Source of the DNA: an uncultured Bacteroidales bacterium
GTDB lineage: Bacteria > Bacteroidota > Bacteroidia > Bacteroidales > UBA932
Length of the DNA stretch: 20,956 bases
NCBI GenBank assembly: GCA_937899055.1
Contig: CALBPX010000124.1
Location: 1-20,956, forward strand
Direction of reading: 5' to 3'
Positions 7,301-15,682 of this stretch are shown here, one piece after another. The notes under the pieces are model-generated. The model was not told where the DNA came from and searched no databases. It saw nothing but the letters and a program-made list of their open reading frames with translations. Each line of letters starts with the position of its first letter. Position 1 is the stretch's first letter. A program made the position numbers and the translations under genes.

Positions 7301-8731
7301 TTACTTGTTTTGTTTTATGTACTTGCTGTCAAAATTAACCAAAAAGACCTTTTCCTGCGCACGGGTAAGCGCAGTATAGAGCCATTTTTTATCGTCGATT
7401 GTAATATCGTCTCTCCACAGGATGTTGTCTATGAAAACGCAACGCCACTGGCCGCCCTGGCTCTTATGACATGTAATTGCAGAGGAATATTTTATCTGAA
7501 GGGCGTTGTAATATGGGTCTTCCCTGACTGCCTTGTAGCGTTTGCTCTTTGACTTGATATCCTGATAATCAGCCAATACCCCTTCAAAAAGAGTTCTCTG
7601 GGAATCTGCGTCCAGAGCGGCGGTCTTGCTGTACAGGGTATCGAGTATGACCTTGGCATCCACCTCGGTATCGTTGTAGTCCGGAAAGGCAAGGGTTGCA
7701 TTGGCAAAATGGAGGCCGTAACGCTCTTTATGTCGGGATATGCTTACAAGTTTTGCCATGTCTCCGTTTGCTATGAAGTCAAAGTCTTGGCTCTGGCCAG
7801 AAAACTGATAGCAGTTTTTTACCACCATCAGACGGTCGCCCCTGCAGAGAGTCTCCTCCAGAAAGAGCACCTGGCTGCGAATACCGTTGTTGTAGCGGTT
7901 TGCACGCTGATTGCTTCGGCACAGTACAACCACTTCGTCCGCCCCATATCTTGAATAAGCATCCTGAAGATCCTCTATCAGGCTCCCTCCTGTAATTGCC
8001 GTTATATCTGTAAAAGACGATGTATCAAAAACCGGAGGACACAGGTCGCCGTCTTCTATCTGCCGGCGTAAATTGGTGGCATTAACCAAGATGCCGCTAC
8101 CTTGGGCCTGCCTTACAACATCTGTAAGACTGGCTGTTACAAGGTCTGGGCAATAGCGTTTCATATACTGTGCATCCAGAGCCGGACTGATATCCAGACC
8201 CACCGGAGGTAGCTGGGCAGGGTCTCCTATCAGGACAAGGCGGTTGGATGAAGACTGCCTTACAAATTTCAGAAGGTCGTCCAGAAGATTGCCGCTGCCG
8301 AAGATGGAGTCCTGACCGTCTCCGCTGGAAATCAGAGAAACCTCATCCACAAAATATACGGTGTCATTGGCCTTGTTGAAATCCAGAGTGAAAGAACCCA
8401 TGGGGTCTTCCTTGGTTTTCATCCTGTAGATGTGGCGGTGGATGGTGCTGGCCTTTTCGCCCGTAAAGCCGGAAAGAACCTTGGCCGCACGTCCGGTTGG
8501 CGCCAGAAGCACATATTTCATTCCCAGCTGTTTGAGAACAGCTATGCAGGCGGCAATTGCAGAGGTTTTTCCGGTTCCTGCATAGCCGGAAACCATCATC
8601 AGAAATTCTTTTTTGGAATTGGAAGTCAGAAAGGCTCCCAGCTTGGAAAACAAGGCGCTCTGGCAGGCAGTGGGCTGCATATCCAACTTTTCCACCATTT
8701 TGGAAGTGAGGAAATCGGAAAAAGCACTCAT
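7301..8731 (-). CDS. RecD/Pif1-like superfamily 1 ATP-dependent DNA helicase
   Basis: A 476-residue SF1B helicase resembling the helicase core of RecD2 (exodeoxyribonuclease V alpha-like) without its N-terminal extension. Motifs in order are Walker A GYAGTGKTS (49-57), motif Ia APTGRAA (78-84), Walker B FVDEVSLI (127-134), motif III GDPAQLPPVG (169-178), TCHKSQG (420-426) and motif VI YTALTRA (452-458). It should unwind DNA 5' to 3' using ATP in repair or recombination; the precise pathway is unknown. I start at ATG 8731-8729, which forms an ATGA overlap with the trkH stop, rather than at a TTG six bases upstream. The overlap indicates translational coupling to trkH, though no functional link between the two is known to me. 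Confidence 0.88.
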   Translation of the reverse strand: MSAFSDFLTSKMVEKLDMQPTACQSALFSKLGAFLTSNSKKEFLMMVSGYAGTGKTSAIAACIAVLKQLGMKYVLLAPTGRAAKVLSGFTGEKASTIHRHIYRMKTKEDPMGSFTLDFNKANDTVYFVDEVSLISSGDGQDSIFGSGNLLDDLLKFVRQSSSNRLVLIGDPAQLPPVGLDISPALDAQYMKRYCPDLVTASLTDVVRQAQGSGILVNATNLRRQIEDGDLCPPVFDTSSFTDITAITGGSLIEDLQDAYSRYGADEVVVLCRSNQRANRYNNGIRSQVLFLEETLCRGDRLMVVKNCYQFSGQSQDFDFIANGDMAKLVSISRHKERYGLHFANATLAFPDYNDTEVDAKVILDTLYSKTAALDADSQRTLFEGVLADYQDIKSKSKRYKAVREDPYYNALQIKYSSAITCHKSQGGQWRCVFIDNILWRDDITIDDKKWLYTALTRAQEKVFLVNFDSKYIKQNK

Positions 8732-10176
8732 TTCCAACGCCTTATTACAAAGAATGCCAATACCGGATAAATTTCCAGACGGCCGAGCAGCATCTCAACA
8801 GTGTAGATGATTTTGCTTACCACCGGAAAACTCTCATAATTGCCAAAGGAACTCAGGCTGCCGAAGGTAAGACCGGTATTTGCAGTGCAGGCCAATGATG
8901 TTGTCACCGATGTCTTAAGATCCAGACCTGTAGCCGAAAGCAATATTGATCCTACAAAGATTAAAGACATGAAGAACACCAGATAAAGATTTGTTTCGCC
9001 TATGATTTCTCCGCTGAGAATACGGTTGCCTATTCTTGGCTTAATTATGGCGTTGAGATGGAGATTGCGTTTAAGCCTTGCCTTTATAGAGCTGAAACTC
9101 ACACATATACGATCTACCTTCACACCTCCCGTAGTGGAGCCGCTGCAAGCTCCCTGAAAAGCAAGGTAGAAGAATATCAGAAGCGCAGCAACCGGCCAGT
9201 GAAGGGTTTCGGCATTTGCAAAACCGGTGGTGGATGCAGCCGAAACATTCATAAAGGCACTGTGCCTGAGTGCGGTAAGGAAATTCCTTTCCGTGCCGCC
9301 TGAAAGCAGGCTGAATGTTGTAAGAACTATTGAACCCAAGAGCACCAGAGAGTAGAACCTGATTACCGGATCCTTGAAAATTCTCAGGCTTCTGGTTCTG
9401 AAACAGAGGTATATGAGGCCAAAATGCAGGCCTGACACATACATGAACACTATCATTATGATTTCAACGGCAGGAGATGCAAACGCCGCCGCAGAATTGT
9501 TCTTGGTGCTGAATCCTCCCGTTGCTGCAATGGACATTGAATGGTTGAGCGCATCAAAAAAGTCCATGCCGGCCAATGTCAGGCAAAGAGTCTGCAATAC
9601 CGTAAGCCCAAGATATACAAGTATTATTATACGGGCCGTCTCCATAACTTTGAACTTGTAGTTCTGTTTGGAAAGGTTTCCCATCTCCAACGAAGACAGC
9701 CTCAGCCCAAAAGTTGAACGGGCGTTTGGCAGGACAATAATCATGAACACCACAACTCCCAAACCGCCTATGTAATGAGTTGATGTACGCCAGAACAAAA
9801 GGCTGTGCGGAAGCGCCTCAACATCGCTGAGGGCAGTACAACCAGTTGTGGTATAACCACTTACACTTTCAAACCAAGCGTCTATTACAGAAAAATCACC
9901 GCCCCAGAGTATATAGGGCAAAGACCCGAATACGCAAACCAGAAGCCAAGTCAGAACTATTGTAAAAAAGCCCTCCTTAAGGGTTACCGTTCCTACTTCC
10001 CTGACAAAAACCAATGGAAAAGCGCCGGAGGCAAGAGTTATTACACCGCTAAGAAACAGAGGAGAGAAGGCATCGTCCATCTCATAGCAAAGAGACACAA
10101 TAACACTCAAGAACATAAAGGCGGCGTTGAGTACCAACGCAATACCCACATTTCTTGATATGTAATTGATATTCAT
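8728..10176 (-). CDS. trkH: TrkH-family potassium uptake protein
   Basis: A 482-residue inner-membrane potassium transporter subunit. All four pore-loop filter glycines are visible: TTTGCT (Gly112), AATGGFS (Gly220), STTGFA (Gly318) and TANTGLTFG (Gly435). The family signatures GACSGSTTGG (342-351) and GRLEIYPVL (465-473) are intact. It lies 15 bp after the HAMP-protein gene and overlaps the helicase gene by 4 bp. TrkH normally works with a cytoplasmic TrkA regulatory subunit that binds nucleotides; no trkA is in the window, so it must lie elsewhere if present. Confidence 0.94.
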   Translation of the reverse strand: MNINYISRNVGIALVLNAAFMFLSVIVSLCYEMDDAFSPLFLSGVITLASGAFPLVFVREVGTVTLKEGFFTIVLTWLLVCVFGSLPYILWGGDFSVIDAWFESVSGYTTTGCTALSDVEALPHSLLFWRTSTHYIGGLGVVVFMIIVLPNARSTFGLRLSSLEMGNLSKQNYKFKVMETARIIILVYLGLTVLQTLCLTLAGMDFFDALNHSMSIAATGGFSTKNNSAAAFASPAVEIIMIVFMYVSGLHFGLIYLCFRTRSLRIFKDPVIRFYSLVLLGSIVLTTFSLLSGGTERNFLTALRHSAFMNVSAASTTGFANAETLHWPVAALLIFFYLAFQGACSGSTTGGVKVDRICVSFSSIKARLKRNLHLNAIIKPRIGNRILSGEIIGETNLYLVFFMSLIFVGSILLSATGLDLKTSVTTSLACTANTGLTFGSLSSFGNYESFPVVSKIIYTVEMLLGRLEIYPVLAFFVIRRWK

Positions 10177-10191
10177 AATTCCTGCCGAAAT

Positions 10192-10977
10192 TTACTGCTG
10201 CTGTTTTTTGGTAAGGGCCTTGTGTTCACGGACAATGTCCTTGACATTTTCGTTTAGTTCCTCAACTTCGTCGTCAGACTCTATGCTCACATCGTAGGTC
10301 TTACGCGTAAGCTTGTAATTGCGCAGGGCCCGGTTGATTCTGACCATTGGGTTAAAGAAATAGAAATTCAGATAGTAGTTGAACAGGAACAGCAGCAGAA
10401 TTCCTATACCCACGGCCACTACGCACGGCATCAGGCTGCGGTAGAACCCTTCTGAAAGTTCGTCGGAATTATTCTTGAGAGCTTTCTGGGAAGAATAGTT
10501 GAGATCCTTGATATATGACCTGAGTTTGGTATAGACAGGATACATTCTCTCAAAGTACCAGTCTTTCTTGGTCTGGTATCTGGGGGCGTTCCACACTCCC
10601 TTGGCCTCTTCCAGCATGTGTGCATAAACCACGTATGCATAGCGTATTGAGTCTGCCACCTGACGCTCGGAAACTGTCTTGAAATGGTTGCGGATACTCA
10701 GAAGCGTATCAATGAACTTGTCATCGTCACTGATGGTGGGCATCGTTGTAATGTCCGTATAAGTTGAGTCTCCCATGGTACTCAGGAGTTCAAAATTATA
10801 CTGGTCGGCCATATCCAACAGCTTTCTTGTGGTGTTTATGCTCACGATGTCATCCGTCACAACCTTTCCTACGGTCCGGCGCATTTTTACAAATTCAAAA
10901 ATAGCTATCAGACTGGAAAGCAGCAAGATGAATCCGAGAATCACAAACCCTACGGATATTTTTCTCTTAAGCAACAT
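10192..10977 (-). CDS. Two-TM membrane sensor ending in a HAMP domain
   Basis: A 261-residue protein with the layout of a sensor-kinase input module but no output domain. There is a short basic N-terminus, TM1 at about residues 9-30, a mainly helical periplasmic region (about 31-180, likely a four-helix bundle), TM2 at about 184-208, then a HAMP-like segment at about 205-253. In that segment the first helix begins with NPMVRINRAL and the second includes ESDDEVEELNENVKDIV. The protein stops with a KKQQQ tail. No histidine kinase, methyl-accepting or cyclase domain follows in any frame before trkH. It is the first gene of the trkH run. It could pass a signal to a separate partner through HAMP pairing, or act on TrkH; both are inference. 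I do not recognise a named family. Confidence 0.75.
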   Translation of the reverse strand: MLLKRKISVGFVILGFILLLSSLIAIFEFVKMRRTVGKVVTDDIVSINTTRKLLDMADQYNFELLSTMGDSTYTDITTMPTISDDDKFIDTLLSIRNHFKTVSERQVADSIRYAYVVYAHMLEEAKGVWNAPRYQTKKDWYFERMYPVYTKLRSYIKDLNYSSQKALKNNSDELSEGFYRSLMPCVVAVGIGILLLFLFNYYLNFYFFNPMVRINRALRNYKLTRKTYDVSIESDDEVEELNENVKDIVREHKALTKKQQQ

Positions 10978-11021
10978 CTTCTAAATATTATCATCTGGGC
11001 TGCGGCAGGGCACACCCGTGG

Positions 11022-11029
11022 CAAATATA
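11022..11029 (-). promoter_or_regulatory. Possible -7 box for HAMP-trkH-helicase-protease run
   Basis: The minus strand reads TATATTTG, matching TAnnTTTG, just past the T-run of the gapA terminator and about 45 bp before the HAMP gene. No clear -33 box is visible, since the upstream position is occupied by the terminator stem. Confidence 0.35.
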
Positions 11030-11030
11030 C

Positions 11031-11061
11031 AAAAAAAAAGAGGAGCCTGTACAGCTCCTCT
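11031..11061 (-). terminator. Intrinsic terminator of gapA
   Basis: An 8-bp perfect stem (AGAGGAGC at 11039-11046 and GCTCCTCT at 11054-11061) with a 7-nt loop is followed on the minus strand by a run of nine T. It lies 42 bp after the gapA stop and separates gapA from the HAMP-trkH run. Confidence 0.88.
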
Positions 11062-11102
11062 CATCTTACTTGAACATTGCCTTGCGGCGTTGCCAGCCGG
11101 TC

Positions 11103-12104
11103 TTACTTCTGGCTCATTACCTTGATCAGGTCCAGAACCTTGTTGGAATAGCCAACTTCGTTGTCGTACCAGGACACAACCTTTACAAATGTAGGGGTAA
11201 TCTGGATACCGGCCTTTGCGTCAAAGATGGAAGTACGCTTGTCGCCGAGGAAGTCTGAAGAAACAACCGCCTCTTCAGTATATCCGAGGATGCCCTTGAG
11301 CTCTCCTTCGGAGGCCTTCTTCATGGCTGCGCAGATTTCCTCGTAAGTTGCGGGCTTTTCCAGATTTACGGTAAGGTCAACTACAGATACGTCAAGTGTA
11401 GGCACCCTCATGCTCATTCCGGTAAGCTTGCCGTTGAGTTCAGGAATAACCTTTCCTACAGCCTTTGCAGCACCGGTTGACGAAGGAATGATGTTGCCGC
11501 CGGCAGCACGTCCGCCTCTCCAGTCTTTCTTGGAAGGACCGTCAACGGTCTTCTGGGTTGCGGTGGCTGAGTGAACTGTTGTCATAAGACCTTCCTTAAC
11601 GCCCCAATTGTCGTTGAGAACCTTTACTATCGGAGCCAGGCAGTTGGTTGTGCAAGATGCGTTGGACACAATGTCCTGACCTGCGTAAGCATCGGTGTTT
11701 ACGCCACATACGAACATAGGAACAGCATCCTTTGAAGGAGCGGACATAACCACTCTCCTGGCACCTGCCTTGATGTGTGCCTCGGCTTTTTCGCGAGTGA
11801 GGAACAGACCTGTAGATTCAACGACATACTCGGCACCTATTTCATTCCACTTAAGGTTTGCAGGATCCATTTCTGCAGTAACCCTTATAGATTTGCCGTT
11901 AACAACCAAAGCTCCGTCTTTAACCTCGATGGTTCCGTTGAACTGACCATGCATAGTGTCATATTTGAGCATGTAGGCCATATAGTCCACATCCAGAAGA
12001 TCGTTGATTCCAACTATCTCGATGTCATCCCTTTCCTGTGCGGCTCTGAAAACCAGACGGCCAATGCGGCCGAAACCGTTAATACCAACTTTAATCTTAC
12101 TCAT
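11103..12104 (-). CDS. gapA: Type I glyceraldehyde-3-phosphate dehydrogenase
   Basis: A full-length 333-residue GAPDH that oxidises glyceraldehyde 3-phosphate to 1,3-bisphosphoglycerate with NAD+ in cytoplasmic glycolysis. The Rossmann motif GFGRIG is at 10-15. Asp35, which follows the second strand (GIND), favours NAD over NADP. The active-site segment ASCTTNC carries catalytic Cys151, and His178 is in TTVHSAT. It seems to be a single-gene transcript, with a good promoter upstream and an intrinsic terminator 42 bp downstream. It is divergent from surE with overlapping promoters. Confidence 0.97.
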   Translation of the reverse strand: MSKIKVGINGFGRIGRLVFRAAQERDDIEIVGINDLLDVDYMAYMLKYDTMHGQFNGTIEVKDGALVVNGKSIRVTAEMDPANLKWNEIGAEYVVESTGLFLTREKAEAHIKAGARRVVMSAPSKDAVPMFVCGVNTDAYAGQDIVSNASCTTNCLAPIVKVLNDNWGVKEGLMTTVHSATATQKTVDGPSKKDWRGGRAAGGNIIPSSTGAAKAVGKVIPELNGKLTGMSMRVPTLDVSVVDLTVNLEKPATYEEICAAMKKASEGELKGILGYTEEAVVSSDFLGDKRTSIFDAKAGIQITPTFVKVVSWYDNEVGYSNKVLDLIKVMSQK

Positions 12105-12137
12105 ATTGATAATTATTTATTAGAATTTTCAACCCGG

Positions 12138-12169
12138 CAAAGTTAGTTTATGTTTTGGTATTTTCCAAC
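12138..12169 (-). promoter_or_regulatory. gapA promoter
   Basis: On the minus strand a GTTG (12169-12166) is followed after 20 nt by TAACTTTG (12145-12138), a close match to the Bacteroidota TTTG-N19-21-TAnnTTTG promoter. Transcription would begin near 12132, giving a leader of about 28 nt. Confidence 0.65.
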
Positions 12170-12188
12170 CTATATTTTGCTATCTTTG
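12153..12188 (+). promoter_or_regulatory. Candidate surE-lpxB-dapF promoter
   Basis: TATCTTTG at 12181-12188 matches TAnnTTTG. A TTTTG at 12153-12157 is the nearest -33-like box but is 23 nt away, longer than normal. The -7 box ends only six bases before the surE ATG, so the mRNA would be almost leaderless. A near-match at 12171-12179 (TATATTTTG, one base too long) could be used instead. The boxes interleave with those of gapA. Confidence 0.4.
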
Positions 12189-12194
12189 CCATAT

Positions 12195-12986
12195 ATGGAA
12201 AAGAAACTGGAAATTCTGATAACCAACGACGACTCCTACACTTCCAAGGGGTTGAAGACATTGGTGAACCTTTGCAGTCAGATAGGTAATGTAACAGCTG
12301 TTGCGCCCAAGACTCCGCAGAGCGGAATGAGTGCGGCTCTGAGCATGGGCAAACCGTTGTTCTTCAATAAAGAAGAGGAAAGAGTAACGGCATCGGGGAA
12401 CAAAATAACCATTTACAGCTTCACAGGCACTCCTGCAGACTGCGTAAAAATGGCAATGAACAAGGTGTTTTCAAGGGAGAGGAAACCAGACCTTATGTTC
12501 TCGGGCATAAACCACGGCTCAAATGCCTCTACGGCAAGCGTTTATTCAGGAACCCTGGGGGCTACTGCAGAAGCTACGATTTATGAAGTTCCGGCCATAG
12601 CACTTTCTATAGACACTCATGATCCGGATGCGGATTTTTCGGCCATAGAAAAATGGTTCTTCAAGATTGTAGGCAACTATATGGAATATCCCCCACAGAA
12701 GGGCATTTATCTGAATATCAACTTCCCTAACATTCAGCCTCAGTATATCAAAGGCTTAATGTTTGCCCATCAGGGAGATGGAATGTGGATAAATGAGTTT
12801 GAAGAATATGCCACACCGCACGGCGAACCCTTCTATTGGATCAGCGGAGAATTCCTGGACAAGGCCACGGACGTTGAAGGAGACCACACTCTTATGGAAG
12901 AGGGCTATATAACCGTTGTGCCGCACTTGGTAGATTCCACTTCCTACAGAGAAAAGAGCCGTCTGGAAAACCTTTGGAAATTCTGA
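12195..12986 (+). CDS. surE: 5'/3'-nucleotidase SurE
   Basis: A 263-residue SurE-family phosphatase that removes phosphate from nucleoside 5'- and 3'-monophosphates using a divalent metal. The metal-binding pair Asp12-Asp13 is in TNDDS, Ser43 in PQSGMSAAL, and Asn106 in SGINHGSN (103-110), the three sites expected for SurE. The usual NDDG is NDDS here. I start at ATG 12195 because the protein then opens as the family does; an in-frame ATG at 12150 would add 15 unrelated residues and lies upstream of the likely promoter. It is followed after 24 bp by lpxB, an adjacency I recall from other Bacteroidota. Confidence 0.92.
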   Translation: MEKKLEILITNDDSYTSKGLKTLVNLCSQIGNVTAVAPKTPQSGMSAALSMGKPLFFNKEEERVTASGNKITIYSFTGTPADCVKMAMNKVFSRERKPDLMFSGINHGSNASTASVYSGTLGATAEATIYEVPAIALSIDTHDPDADFSAIEKWFFKIVGNYMEYPPQKGIYLNINFPNIQPQYIKGLMFAHQGDGMWINEFEEYATPHGEPFYWISGEFLDKATDVEGDHTLMEEGYITVVPHLVDSTSYREKSRLENLWKF

Positions 12987-13010
12987 TTCCCTTTCAATAT
13001 TTTTATCGCG

Positions 13011-14204
13011 ATGAAATACTTTATCATTGCAGGCGAAGCTTCTGGAGACTTGCACGGATCCAACCTCATAAAGGGCCTTAAGGCTGCCGACCCGGGCTGC
13101 ACCGTAAGATGCTGGGGCGGAGACCTTATGAAAGAGGCCGGCGGGGAACTTGTCAGCCACTATAAAGACACCGCAGTGATGGGTTTCTTTGAGGTATTCC
13201 TGAAGCTCGGCAAGATTTTCGGCAACCTGAAAAAATGCAAGCAGGACATCCTGGCCTTCAACCCCGATGTTGTAGTTCTGATAGATTATCCGGGGTTCAA
13301 TTTCAGGATTGCCAAATTTGCAAAAAACAAAGGATTCAGAGTATTCTACTACATTGCTCCAAAAATCTGGGCCTGGAAAGAAAGCCGCGGCAAGAGGCTT
13401 CAGATGTATGTAGATAAGCTGTTCATCATATTTCCGTTTGAGGTAGATTATTTCAAACGCAGGTGGAACATAGATGCCGTTTACCGCGGCAATCCCCTGC
13501 TCGACAGTGTAGAACAGAACCCGTACATGAAGGAAAGCAAAGAATCATTCTGCAACAGGATTTCTTCTGAAAGCGGACAGGACTTCAATTCAGATGAAAG
13601 TTTTGTAGCCCTGCTGGCTGGCAGCAGAAGGAGCGAGATAAAATATACGCTGCCCAGGATGCTGGATGTAATCAAAAACTTTCCGGAGCGGAAATTCCTT
13701 CTGGCCGCAGCTCCCTCTGTACCTGTAGATTATTACAACAAAGTCATAGACAGACACTTCAAAAAGGCCGGCGGGCGTCCTTCGGACTTCTGCCTTCCTA
13801 TAATCTACGGTCAGACCTATCCAATAATGAAACATTCCGATGCCGCCATCATAAATTCCGGAACCGCATCGTTGGAGGCGGCCCTGATAGGAGTGCCGCA
13901 GGTGGTTTGCTACGAAGCCAGCTACGTTTCTTATATCATTGCAAAGGCTCTTGTCAACATAAAGAAACTCAAATACATAAGCCTTGCCAACCTCATTGCC
14001 GGAAAGTTCATATTTAAAGAACTGCTGCAATATGAATCCTCTTCCGAAAATCTTACGGCCGAACTTCACAGGCTGCTGGAAGACAAAGCCTACACAGATG
14101 CCATGAAGAAAGACTATACAGAAGTGCACCGTATGCTCGGAGGTGGCGGAGCCTCGGTTGAGGTAGCAAGGGCAATGGCAGAAGAACTGAATAATCAAAA
14201 CTAA
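13011..14204 (+). CDS. lpxB: Lipid-A-disaccharide synthase
   Basis: A 397-residue GT19 glycosyltransferase that joins UDP-2,3-diacylglucosamine and lipid X to form the lipid A disaccharide 1-phosphate at the inner membrane. The N-terminal signature AGEASGDLHGSNL (residues 7-19) is characteristic, followed by the WGGDLM segment, the conserved PDVVVLIDYPGFN and IAPKIWAWKESR stretches, and a C-terminal sugar-nucleotide region with INSGTASLEAALIG. Second gene of the surE-lpxB-dapF operon; only 5 bp separate it from dapF. Its presence implies lipid A synthesis and a Gram-negative outer membrane. Confidence 0.96.
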   Translation: MKYFIIAGEASGDLHGSNLIKGLKAADPGCTVRCWGGDLMKEAGGELVSHYKDTAVMGFFEVFLKLGKIFGNLKKCKQDILAFNPDVVVLIDYPGFNFRIAKFAKNKGFRVFYYIAPKIWAWKESRGKRLQMYVDKLFIIFPFEVDYFKRRWNIDAVYRGNPLLDSVEQNPYMKESKESFCNRISSESGQDFNSDESFVALLAGSRRSEIKYTLPRMLDVIKNFPERKFLLAAAPSVPVDYYNKVIDRHFKKAGGRPSDFCLPIIYGQTYPIMKHSDAAIINSGTASLEAALIGVPQVVCYEASYVSYIIAKALVNIKKLKYISLANLIAGKFIFKELLQYESSSENLTAELHRLLEDKAYTDAMKKDYTEVHRMLGGGGASVEVARAMAEELNNQN

Positions 14205-14209
14205 TCAAT

Positions 14210-15010
14210 ATGAAGCTGCACATTTACAAATTCCAGGGGGCGGGTAACGATTTTGTCTGCATCGATAACCGCAAGGGAAACATAAAACTCACAACCAGGC
14301 AGATTAACCGCCTGTGCGACCGCCGCTTCGGAGTTGGAGCCGACGGAATGATGCTCATAGGAAAAAGCCGGAAGTATGATTTTTCCATGAGATATTTCAA
14401 CTCGGACGGCAGGGAAGGCTCAATGTGCGGCAACGGCGGAAGATGCATATCGGCGTTTGCAGACTTTCTTGGAATAAAGAATCTTGAATTTGAAGCAATT
14501 GACGGATATCACAATGCCAAGATTCTTTCCAGAAAAGACAAGGTCTGGAAGGTAAGGCTCAAGATGAGCGATGTAGCCTGCTGCCCCAAGTTCGGAAAGA
14601 AATCATATTTCCTGAACACCGGAAGCCCGCATTATGTGGAGTTTGTAAAGGACGTGGACAACTACCCGGTAGAAACAAAAGGCAAATACTGGAGGTATTA
14701 TTTTGAGGGAGGAACAAATGTCAACTTTGTGGAAGTTCTCCCTGCCGGCCTCAAAATCAGAACCTGGGAAAGAGGAGTGGAGGCAGAAACTTTTGCCTGC
14801 GGTACAGGTTCCACAGCCTCTGCCATAGCGGCTTTTACTGAGGGGATAAAGCCCAATACACTCAAAGACAACACATTTACATACAAACTGGCCGCACGCG
14901 GAGGCCGTCTGGAAGTAAAGGCCCAGTATATAACAGAAGACAAGAGCTTCAGGAATGTCTATCTGACAGGCCCCGCAACCCTTGTCTTTGAATGTGATAT
15001 AGAAATCTAA
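14210..15010 (+). CDS. dapF: Diaminopimelate epimerase
   Basis: A 266-residue PLP-independent racemase that converts LL- to meso-diaminopimelate for lysine and peptidoglycan synthesis. The two catalytic cysteines are present: Cys73 in SMCGNGGRC and Cys197 in FACGTGSTAS. The N-terminal segment FQGAGNDF and the RFGVGADG stretch (39-46) are also typical. It is last in the surE-lpxB-dapF operon and ends 3 bp from the convergent yggS gene, leaving no room for a conventional terminator. Confidence 0.96.
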   Translation: MKLHIYKFQGAGNDFVCIDNRKGNIKLTTRQINRLCDRRFGVGADGMMLIGKSRKYDFSMRYFNSDGREGSMCGNGGRCISAFADFLGIKNLEFEAIDGYHNAKILSRKDKVWKVRLKMSDVACCPKFGKKSYFLNTGSPHYVEFVKDVDNYPVETKGKYWRYYFEGGTNVNFVEVLPAGLKIRTWERGVEAETFACGTGSTASAIAAFTEGIKPNTLKDNTFTYKLAARGGRLEVKAQYITEDKSFRNVYLTGPATLVFECDIEI

Positions 15011-15013
15011 ACT

Positions 15014-15682
15014 CTACTGTTCAGGTCTTTGGCCAAATACCTTGGAGCCTATTCTGAGAATTGTGCTCCCGAGCCTTATGGCATATTTATAGTCTTGGCT
15101 CATACCCATGGAGAGTTCCTTGAATTCGGGCCACTGGAGGTGGCGCTGCTTCATTCTTGCATAGAAACTGTACAGAAGCGAAAACTCTCTCTGGATTTCT
15201 ACAGTGTCGTCGGTCAGAGAAGCCATTCCCATTATTCCGGCAAGAGTCACACACTCCAAAGGATGTTCCCTGAGCTTTTCCAGAAGTTCCTCGGCCTCAT
15301 CCATTGTAAAACCCTGCTTGGTTTCTTCCCGGGCTACGTGAATTTCCAGCAGAACCTTGGTTTTCAGACCGTTCTTCTTGCAGAAATCCTCAATCTCATA
15401 AAGGAGCTTTTCTGTATCTACGGAATGAATCAAGGTTGCGTGTGGAACCACCATCTTGATTTTATTGCTCTGAAGATGGCCTATGAAATGCCATTCGATA
15501 TCATCCGGCAAAGACTCAGCCTTCTTTTCAAATTCCTGCGGACGGCTCTCTGCAAAAAGCCTGTGGCCTGCCTGATAGGCCTCCATAATAGCCTCATTGC
15601 TCTGAAATTTGGAAACCAGAGCCAACCTTACTCCCGAAGGAATCTCCTTCTTGAGATTTGACAATTCTTCCTTGATGCTCAT
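15014..15682 (-). CDS. yggS: YggS/PLPBP-family pyridoxal phosphate-binding protein
   Basis: A 222-residue single-domain PLP carrier of the YggS (PROSC/PLPHP) family, which keeps PLP and amino-acid pools balanced and has no known catalytic reaction. Lys25 in LVSKF should form the Schiff base. HFIGHLQSNK (65-74) and the C-terminal LSMGMSQDY, GSTILRIG and FGQR elements are diagnostic. The usual GENRVQE segment reads AESRPQE. Its ATG shares one base with the yidC stop (TAATG), so it is almost certainly translated from the same mRNA. Confidence 0.93.
   Translation of the reverse strand: MSIKEELSNLKKEIPSGVRLALVSKFQSNEAIMEAYQAGHRLFAESRPQEFEKKAESLPDDIEWHFIGHLQSNKIKMVVPHATLIHSVDTEKLLYEIEDFCKKNGLKTKVLLEIHVAREETKQGFTMDEAEELLEKLREHPLECVTLAGIMGMASLTDDTVEIQREFSLLYSFYARMKQRHLQWPEFKELSMGMSQDYKYAIRLGSTILRIGSKVFGQRPEQ

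Noticed and set aside
12150..12194. Upstream in-frame ATG for surE
   Set aside because: It lies upstream of the likely -7 box and would add 15 hydrophobic residues not seen in the SurE family.
13590..14198. 202-codon minus-strand open frame opposite lpxB
   Set aside because: It is antisense to the conserved LpxB C-terminal domain and has no recognisable motif.
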